Origin: Candidatus Aminicenantota bacterium
Lineage (GTDB): Bacteria > Acidobacteriota > Aminicenantia > Aminicenantales > UBA4085
Length of the DNA stretch: 6,246 nucleotides
Assembly: GCA_003154255.1 (NCBI GenBank)
Contig: PMCY01000179.1
Span: forward strand, 3,904-10,149
Direction: 5' to 3'
In this document: piece after piece, positions 1 through 4,175 of the stretch
Position numbering within the stretch: position 1 is the first letter of the stretch
Layout: each line of letters starts with the position of its first letter
The notes under the pieces: model-generated
Told to the model about the DNA's origin: nothing
Seen by the model: the letters and a program-made list of their open reading frames with translations, nothing else
The model's database searches: none
Program-made: the position numbers and the translations under genes

Positions 1-1
1 C

Positions 2-901
2 TTCTGGGCCGGGGCCAACATGGGCGACGCCTACGAGCCGGACGTGACAAGCTATGATTACGACGCCCCGCTCAATGAGCTGGGCCAACCGACACCCAAG
101 TACTTTGCCATCCGCGACCTGCTGGCCAAGTTTCAGCCTGATGGAGCCAAGCTTCCGGATCCTCCCAAGGCCCTTCCGGCCATCGAGATCCCGGCCATCG
201 CCTTCAAGGACTGCGCTCCGCTCTTCGAGAATCTGCCTCCCGCGATCCGGGAACCGCAGCCCAAGCCGATGGAATATCTCGGGCAAAACCAGGGCTTCAT
301 TCTGTATCGAACGGCCTTCCGCGGCCATTATTCCGGCAAGCTCAAACTCTGGGAGCTTCATGATTATGCCGATATCCACGTTGACGGGAAGCTGATCGGA
401 ACGCTGAGCCGGGCCCGCAAGGAAGACACGATCGAGATCCCCAAGTCCGATCCCCCGGCCCAGACGCTCGACATTCTCGTCGAAGGGATGGGCCATATCA
501 ATTTCAGCCAGCACATGATCGACCGCAAGGGCATCACCGATCGGGTCACTCTGAACGGAATGACCCTGATGGACTGGATGATCTATCCCCTGCCGATGGA
601 CGCCAAAGACATCGCCCGGCTCAAATTCGAACCGCTCGGCGAAGCGGGAAGGCCGGAGACGTTCTTTCGCGGATCGTTCGTTCTGGGCGGGCTGGGCGAC
701 ACATACTTGGACATGAGCGGCTGGAAAAAAGGCGTCGTCTGGGTCAACGGCCATAACCTGGGGCGCTATTGGGAAATCGGACCGCAGAAGCGCCTCTATT
801 GCCCGGCCCCTTTCCTAAAGAAAGGCCGCAATGAAATCATTGTCTTCGATCTGCACAGGTCCGTCCCCGCCGAAATCCGGGGCTTCAAATCACTGGAGTG
901 A
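2..901 (+). CDS. Beta-galactosidase, glycoside hydrolase family 35, C-terminal part (5' truncated by window edge)
   Basis: The reading frame is open from base 2 to the TGA at 899-901, giving 299 residues, and it starts mid-protein. The first codons read FWAGANMGDAYEP followed by VTSYDYDAPLNELGQPTPKY. This is the conserved GH35 block at the end of the catalytic TIM barrel, so the ATG at 20 is internal and the catalytic glutamates lie upstream of the window. Two beta-jelly-roll regions follow. The first (about residues 95-200) has HDYADIHVDGKLIGTL and ILVEGMGHINF; the second (about 215-290) has GDTYLDMSGWKKGVVWVNGH, NLGRYW and KGRNEIIVFDL, all typical of bacterial and animal GH35 enzymes. GH35 enzymes hydrolyse terminal beta-galactosyl residues by a retaining mechanism. 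Location cannot be judged because the N-terminus is missing. The next gene starts 94 bp downstream on the same strand, but nothing shows an operon. Family assignment is firm; exact substrate is not known. Confidence 0.93.
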   Translation, partial: FWAGANMGDAYEPDVTSYDYDAPLNELGQPTPKYFAIRDLLAKFQPDGAKLPDPPKALPAIEIPAIAFKDCAPLFENLPPAIREPQPKPMEYLGQNQGFILYRTAFRGHYSGKLKLWELHDYADIHVDGKLIGTLSRARKEDTIEIPKSDPPAQTLDILVEGMGHINFSQHMIDRKGITDRVTLNGMTLMDWMIYPLPMDAKDIARLKFEPLGEAGRPETFFRGSFVLGGLGDTYLDMSGWKKGVVWVNGHNLGRYWEIGPQKRLYCPAPFLKKGRNEIIVFDLHRSVPAEIRGFKSLE

Positions 902-951
902 ACCGAGGACGTCTCGCTGTTTCTATCACTCTATTAGATTGGGCTGTATTT

Positions 952-987
952 CCGTCCATTGACGGCCATCGATTTCTAATGTAAAAA
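952..987 (+). promoter_or_regulatory. Candidate promoter for the HTH/FG-GAP gene, possibly giving a leaderless mRNA
   Basis: TTGACG (959-964) is followed after 17 bp by TAAAAA (982-987), a 4/6 match to the -10 consensus. Transcription would begin at about 994-996, on or beside the ATG at 996. No Shine-Dalgarno is visible before that ATG (AAAAAATCCAAGC). A small perfect hairpin, CCGTC-CATT-GACGG (952-965), overlaps the -35 box. It has no following T-run, so it is unlikely to be a terminator for the GH35 gene. The rest of the 902-995 gap shows nothing recognisable. Confidence 0.3.
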
Positions 988-995
988 ATCCAAGC

Positions 996-2393
996 ATGCC
1001 GGAAAAAAACGGGTCCGATTCGGGTCTGAAGTCCTCCGGGACTCGACCGGTCCTGAATTCCTGGAAGGAAATCGCCGGCTATCTTCAAATCGACGTCCGA
1101 ACCTGCCAACGCTGGGAAAATTCGTTTGGTCTGCCCATCCACCGGATCGGCCAGTCTTCGCGTTCCCGCGTCATCGCTTATCCGGACGAATTGGATAGCT
1201 GGCGGAGCCAAACTTATAAAGCAAAAAATGGAGAGGGCGCGGTTCCGGCGGAAGCCTCGATATCCCGGCCGATAAAACGGAAACGCGTCGTCTTACTTCT
1301 CGTCCCGGCAGCCGCCGTCCTGCTCCTCGGGGCGATCATTGGCCTTGATCGCGTTCCAAACAAGTTCCGCATTTGGGGTTCCCGGTTGATCGTTGCGAAC
1401 AAGTTCGGGCTGCGACTGTGGAGTTTCGAGACCTCGCTTTCCAATCTCGAACAATTGCCGTTTTTTCAGGAGCGTTTTCAGGAAAAAAGGTACGTTACGG
1501 ATCCGGATGTGGAAATGCCTCGATTCCCGCTTCTGCTCTTCCGTGATCTGGACGGCGACGGGAAAAGGGAAACCCTCTTTGCTCCGGAGACGACGGGCGA
1601 TCGCGGAGGAGGCGGGCTTTTTCTTTTTGACGGCCGAGGCCGCCGGGTCTGGGAATTCCAATCCGGCCAAGATGTCCGCATCGGCTCAAGAAACTATCCC
1701 CCCAATTTCTCCATCAATCTCCTGGATGTCCAGGATTTCAACGGGGACGGCCGTCCGGAGATCCTCCTCGTTTCCCACTGTTTCAACGAATCTCCCACAC
1801 GGATCGTTTTGCTCGATTTAAAAAAAAACATTCTCGGCGAATATTGGCATTTTGGACAACTGCCCGACTATGCCTCAGGCCCGGTCAGACCCAACGGAAA
1901 AAGCGATATTGTTTTCGTTGGCCAGAACAACGAGTTCGGATGCCCCATCCTTCTCGTCCTCGATCCCCTTCAAATGAGGGGATGTTCACCGCAAAGCCCG
2001 GCCTCGGCTTTCGCCGCCAAGGAAAAAGGAACGGAACGCTATTACATCCGTTTTCCAAACACCGAAATCGATCGGCTCCGCATACCGCGCGGGACGTTCA
2101 ACTTCATCAAGCTTCAGGCCAATGGCCATTTTCTGTTGCAGACCCGCAGCCAGCTCCGCCTCGATTTCGAAGCCTCGTTTCAATCGCCTCAAATCATTCC
2201 GACGGACGCGTTCCTCATGGCTTTCGACAAAGCGTATAGGGAAAAACAAATCGATCATCCTTTTGAACGCCAGTCCTTCCTCAGCGCATATTCTCAGCAA
2301 ATCCTCTATTTCGACGGCCAATCCTGGGTTTCGCATCCAACGATGTCCCATCCGAGTCCGCCGCCACAGCCGATTCCCGGCGTCCCGCACTGA
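996..2393 (+). CDS. Membrane-anchored HTH protein with extracytoplasmic FG-GAP-like calcium-binding repeats
   Basis: 465 residues. The region 21-70 contains NSWKEIAGYLQIDVRTCQRW and then ENSFGLPIHR, a MerR/excisionase-like helix-turn-helix found in Acidobacteria and related phyla in front of a membrane helix and various repeat domains. A basic stretch, RPIKRKR (91-97), precedes one hydrophobic helix at about 98-117, predicting a cytoplasmic N-terminus and an exported C-terminus. The exported part has two FG-GAP/VCBS-type loops, DLDGDGKRE (184-192) and DFNGDGRPE (247-255). Each is followed by a beta-rich segment (GLFLFDGRGRRVWEF and RIVLLDLKKNILGEYW), and a degenerate third unit may lie near 300-323. 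The tail is proline-rich. The architecture resembles CadC/ToxR one-component membrane regulators, so a sensor that binds DNA while anchored is a reasonable inference; ligand and target are unknown. The ATG is the only usual start codon between the in-frame stop at 960 and the HTH. Read as a curated family this would be 'hypothetical protein with HTH'. Confidence 0.85.
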   Translation: MPEKNGSDSGLKSSGTRPVLNSWKEIAGYLQIDVRTCQRWENSFGLPIHRIGQSSRSRVIAYPDELDSWRSQTYKAKNGEGAVPAEASISRPIKRKRVVLLLVPAAAVLLLGAIIGLDRVPNKFRIWGSRLIVANKFGLRLWSFETSLSNLEQLPFFQERFQEKRYVTDPDVEMPRFPLLLFRDLDGDGKRETLFAPETTGDRGGGGLFLFDGRGRRVWEFQSGQDVRIGSRNYPPNFSINLLDVQDFNGDGRPEILLVSHCFNESPTRIVLLDLKKNILGEYWHFGQLPDYASGPVRPNGKSDIVFVGQNNEFGCPILLVLDPLQMRGCSPQSPASAFAAKEKGTERYYIRFPNTEIDRLRIPRGTFNFIKLQANGHFLLQTRSQLRLDFEASFQSPQIIPTDAFLMAFDKAYREKQIDHPFERQSFLSAYSQQILYFDGQSWVSHPTMSHPSPPPQPIPGVPH

Positions 2394-2489
2394 AAAGTCT
2401 TTCTTTTCCGAAGATTGAATGGCCGATCTATCTCGCTCGGCACGCAGCGGCGTCACGACTGCGAAGCCGCCTCTCTCTCCCGGGAGCTT
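2394..2489. other. Gap between convergent genes; no clear terminator
   Basis: These 96 bp separate the stop codons of two genes that converge. Only weak structures are visible. GAAAAG-TCTTT-CTTTTC (2392-2408) is an AT-only-loop hairpin overlapping the first gene's stop. GCGGC (2447-2451) and GCCGC (2466-2470) form a 5-bp stem with a 14-nt loop, and CTCCCGGGAG (2477-2486) is a perfect palindrome. None has the GC stem plus T-run of an intrinsic terminator in either direction, so the two transcripts may end by Rho or overlap. Confidence 0.4.
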
Positions 2490-3818
2490 TCATTCGAAAA
2501 CGACCGTGTTTCTCCCTCTCGTTTTCGCGGCCAGAAGCCGGTCGTCGGCGAGCCTCAGGATCTCGTCACCGGACATGGCCGGCACGTCTTCGAAAACGAC
2601 CACTCCCATGCTGATCGTGATCCGGTGCGCGGGCGTCTCCGACTTCAATCGAAATTCGTGATCTTCGAGGCTCCTGCGGATTTTCTCGGCGGCCAGGAGA
2701 ATTCCCTCCCTCGAGGTTCTGGTGAAGAGAATAACGAACTCATCGCCGCCATAGCGGCAGAAGACATCCCGGGAGAAGATGCTTTTCCGAATCTCCTCCA
2801 CCACCTCCATCAGCGCTTGGTCTCCGTAAAGGTGGCCCAGCGTATCGTTGATTTTTTTAAACTTGTCGACGTCGACGATGGCCAGCCCGAAGTTCATGTC
2901 ATGGCCCGCTTCGAGTGCGGCCGTCTTGAACTCGATCCGGTTCCTGGCCCGACGCACCTCGATCTCCAGGTACTGATCGAAGAAACGGCGGTTGTAAATG
3001 CCCGTGAGGCCGTCTCTCTCGGCCTGATGCTTCAGATTTTTATTCAACTCCTGGATTTCAGTGGTCCTCTCCGTCACTTTCAATTCCAGGTTTTTCCGGG
3101 TGTCTTCGGCCGATTTATAGAGAGCCAGAAGCTCGTTGAGCAGGACATAGGACCCGACCAGGACGACGATCAGAAAAGAGTATTCGCTGAGGTAGACGAA
3201 AGAATAAAAATGGGCCGCCACGGCCGTGTCGTTGGCAACGCCCAGGAAATAGGCAACCAGGCTTATGAGAATGAAGCAGGAATTCTTGTCCCTGGTCTGG
3301 GAAAAATGACGCCGGAGAAGGAACACGACGTAAAATATCCCGGCGATATTGGACAGAAGGCTGACGATGTAAACAAGTCCCAGCCGGCCTTCGTAATAAG
3401 TGGCGTGCAAAATACCGAATACGCTGACGTTCTTGACGGACGGACTGGACGGAGAAAGGGCGAACCGGTCATTCAGAATGATCGACAATGCCAGAAGCGT
3501 CCCAAACCATATCAGGATGATCGGGAGCACCCGGCTTTTCCGCTGCCGGGTGAGAATCATCACGAACAGCAGGATGAAAATACAAATGAAATTCCCCGAT
3601 TGAAGCTGCAACCTCTGCCAAATGACCCCCTGGGCGACAGAATGGGAATTATAAAGACCGATGCAGAAAACATCATAGAGAGTGATGCTCAGGCAAAGAA
3701 GGGAAAAAGGAAGATGCTCGCGCAAATCCTTTCTGTGGAGATAGAGAAACAGATGGTTGGATCCGACATACAAAATGGCCGAAGCCATGGCTATCAGAGG
3801 ATAGGAAACGGGATTCAT
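2490..3818 (-). CDS. Membrane diguanylate cyclase: 7-TM sensor, coiled coil, GGDEF domain
   Basis: 442 residues from the ATG at 3818. Seven hydrophobic segments are visible at about 6-27, 36-56, 74-90, 97-115, 147-168, 180-203 and 210-233. A charged heptad-like coiled coil follows (about 233-267, ending in ERTTEIQELNKNLKHQAE). The GGDEF domain (268-440) opens with RDGLTGIYNRRFF, carries the metal-site DVDKFKKIND (316-325) and the active-site motif RYGGDEF with GGDEF at 357-361. All catalytic features look intact, so it should make cyclic di-GMP from two GTP at the inner membrane. The autoinhibitory RxxD site is replaced by FSRD (348-351), so the first arginine is missing. There is no EAL or HD-GYP domain. 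A GTG at 3842 would add eight residues; the ATG was chosen because AAGGA lies nine nt before it, whereas the GTG has only GAAGG at two nt. The 7-TM part resembles 7TM-DISM or histidine-kinase N-terminal sensors, but I cannot name its family or ligand. Confidence 0.93.
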   Translation of the reverse strand: MNPVSYPLIAMASAILYVGSNHLFLYLHRKDLREHLPFSLLCLSITLYDVFCIGLYNSHSVAQGVIWQRLQLQSGNFICIFILLFVMILTRQRKSRVLPIILIWFGTLLALSIILNDRFALSPSSPSVKNVSVFGILHATYYEGRLGLVYIVSLLSNIAGIFYVVFLLRRHFSQTRDKNSCFILISLVAYFLGVANDTAVAAHFYSFVYLSEYSFLIVVLVGSYVLLNELLALYKSAEDTRKNLELKVTERTTEIQELNKNLKHQAERDGLTGIYNRRFFDQYLEIEVRRARNRIEFKTAALEAGHDMNFGLAIVDVDKFKKINDTLGHLYGDQALMEVVEEIRKSIFSRDVFCRYGGDEFVILFTRTSREGILLAAEKIRRSLEDHEFRLKSETPAHRITISMGVVVFEDVPAMSGDEILRLADDRLLAAKTRGRNTVVFE

Positions 3819-3819
3819 G

Positions 3820-3882
3820 GGCGGCAATCCTTGTAACTGCACCGCCTTCTCAAATGCCGTCCTTGGAACTTGCCGCCAAGTT
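3820..3882 (-). promoter_or_regulatory. Candidate translational control element in the cyclase leader
   Basis: Reading the minus strand, AACTTG-GCGG-CAAGTT (3882 to 3867) is a perfect 6-bp hairpin. The segment GGCGGCAA (3877 to 3870), spanning its loop and 3' side, is perfectly complementary over eight nt to TTGCCGCC (3827 to 3820). That second segment fills the spacer between the AAGGA Shine-Dalgarno and the ATG. The leader could therefore fold either as the local hairpin or as a long-range pairing that hides the ribosome binding site. This is inferred from complementarity only. Confidence 0.35.
3828..3832 (-). promoter_or_regulatory. Ribosome binding site deciding the cyclase start
   Basis: On the minus strand AAGGA (3832 to 3828) lies nine nt before the ATG at 3818. 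It favours the ATG over the in-frame GTG at 3842. If the GTG were used, this Shine-Dalgarno would lie within the coding sequence. Confidence 0.5.
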
Positions 3883-3883
3883 G

Positions 3884-3907
3884 AAAAAGGGGCATCCCCT
3901 CTTTTTT
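3884..3907 (-). terminator. Terminator-like hairpin in the cyclase 5' leader (bidirectional)
   Basis: On the minus strand AGAGGGG-ATG-CCCC is followed by TTTTT, with the flanking A-run able to extend the stem. On the plus strand the same bases read AGGGG-CAT-CCCCT followed by CTTTTTT, so the element has terminator form both ways. It lies about 65 nt before the cyclase ATG and downstream of its candidate promoter, where a terminator would act as an attenuator. The core is only four or five strong base pairs, so efficiency is uncertain. A G-rich segment upstream (GGAAGGGG, minus strand, about 3945 to 3938) could pair with CCCCTTTT as an anti-terminator. Confidence 0.45.
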
Positions 3908-3958
3908 ATAATGAATTTTCATACTCGGCGATGATTCTCCCCTTCCCACTATGTTAAC

Positions 3959-3988
3959 AATATATCGCCGGCCCTGCGGCTATGTCAA
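3959..3988 (-). promoter_or_regulatory. Promoter of the diguanylate cyclase gene
   Basis: On the minus strand a perfect -35 box TTGACA (3988 to 3983) is followed after 18 bp by TATATT (3964 to 3959), a 5/6 match to the -10 consensus. Transcription would start at about 3952, giving a leader of roughly 130 nt before the ATG at 3818. This is the best sigma-70-type match in the window. It assumes that the host uses the usual housekeeping consensus. Confidence 0.5.
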
Positions 3989-3996
3989 TCGCAGGG
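3972..3996. repeat. Inverted repeat flanking the cyclase -35 box, operator-like
   Basis: CCCTGCG (3972-3978) and CGCAGGG (3990-3996) are perfect 7-bp inverted arms with an 11-bp spacer. The TTGACA box of the minus-strand promoter (3983-3988) sits inside the spacer. Arm centres are 18 bp apart, a spacing that suits a dimeric repressor, so an operator is plausible. No regulator can be named. Confidence 0.35.
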
Positions 3997-4042
3997 GCAA
4001 GCGGGGGCGGAAGAGCAGGCCGGGAAAGGCGAAGATTATCCG

Positions 4043-4068
4043 GCGATACGGGCCATCCGGTCCGTCGC
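4043..4068 (+). repeat. Stem-loop of unknown role between the divergent promoters
   Basis: GCGA-ta-CGGGCC-ATCC-GGTCCG-TCGC can form a 10-bp stem with a 2-nt bulge, one G-U pair and a 4-nt loop. No T-run follows on the plus strand, so it is not a standard terminator. It lies upstream of the peptidase promoter and would not be in that mRNA unless transcription begins further upstream. Confidence 0.3.
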
Positions 4069-4111
4069 GTTGTCTTGATCGTCGTCGCCAAGGCATTTCC
4101 TGCGGGCCCGT

Positions 4112-4140
4112 TTGACTTCCCCTAAGGCGCGTGATATTTA
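4112..4140 (+). promoter_or_regulatory. Candidate promoter of the M14 peptidase gene
   Basis: TTGACT (4112-4117, 5/6 match) is followed by a 17-bp spacer and TATTTA (4135-4140), within the AT-rich run GATATTTAAAAC. The -10 match is modest. GATATT at 4133-4138 is an alternative -10 with a 15-bp spacer. The predicted start near 4147 leaves a leader of about 29 nt containing the Shine-Dalgarno. Confidence 0.4.
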
Positions 4141-4165
4141 AAACATCTTCGATTTCAGCCTGCCT

Positions 4166-4170
4166 GGAGG
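4166..4170 (+). promoter_or_regulatory. Ribosome binding site of the M14 peptidase
   Basis: GGAGG lies five nt before the ATG at 4176. With the signal peptide that begins at this ATG, it fixes the start of the gene. Confidence 0.75.
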
Positions 4171-4175
4171 TGTCT

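Larger units (their letters stand above)
3926..4048. repeat. Three copies of CGGCGAT, two forming a 9-bp inverted repeat
   Basis: CGGCGAT occurs at 3926-3932 and 4041-4047 on the plus strand and inverted (ATCGCCG) at 3964-3970. The last two extend to a perfect 9-bp inverted pair, TATCGCCGG (3963-3971) and CCGGCGATA (4040-4048). The 3963-3971 copy overlaps the cyclase -10 region. Centres are about 38 and 77 bp apart. They may be regulator sites or chance in GC-rich DNA. Confidence 0.25.
3819..4175. other. Divergent intergenic region between cyclase and peptidase genes
   Basis: This is the only stretch over 300 bp without a gene. It holds a minus-strand promoter and a structured leader for the cyclase on the left, a plus-strand promoter and ribosome binding site for the peptidase on the right, and several short inverted repeats between them; these are listed separately. 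I see no tRNA, no convincing small ORF and no known riboswitch consensus, including the c-di-GMP-I type. The minus-strand frame that crosses the region (3980-4294) looks like a shadow reaching into the peptidase signal peptide. Confidence 0.6.

Noticed and set aside
20..22. ATG at 20 as the start of the GH35 gene
   Set aside because: The frame is open to base 2 and the residues before this ATG (FWAGAN) are part of a conserved GH35 block, so the gene begins outside the window.
1986..2456. Minus-strand frame of 156 codons overlapping the end of the HTH/FG-GAP gene
   Set aside because: No recognisable domain, and it lies almost entirely opposite the coding sequence of the gene ending at 2393.
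2477..2486. CTCCCGGGAG palindrome as a terminator or attachment site
   Set aside because: It is a 10-bp palindrome with no loop and no T-run, and nothing nearby suggests a mobile element.
2415..3836. Open frame of 473 codons on the plus strand, antisense to the cyclase
   Set aside because: It shares codon boundaries with the GGDEF gene, so it is open simply because that gene avoids TTA, CTA and TCA codons. Its translation has no recognisable domain, while the other strand is a clear 7-TM GGDEF protein.
3840..3842. GTG start for the cyclase, eight codons upstream
   Set aside because: Its best Shine-Dalgarno-like sequence is only two nt away, while the ATG at 3818 has AAGGA at nine nt. The GTG start remains possible and changes no domain.
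3881..3912. Plus-strand promoter TTGAAA (3881-3886) with perfect TATAAT (3907-3912)
   Set aside because: The spacer is 20 bp, too long for good activity. The TATAAT overlaps the end of the terminator-like hairpin, and a better-spaced promoter lies nearer the peptidase gene.
3819..3960. c-di-GMP riboswitch (GEMM type) in the cyclase leader
   Set aside because: This was tempting because the gene makes c-di-GMP, but the conserved GEMM-I sequence blocks are not present. The leader is reported only as an unassigned structured element.
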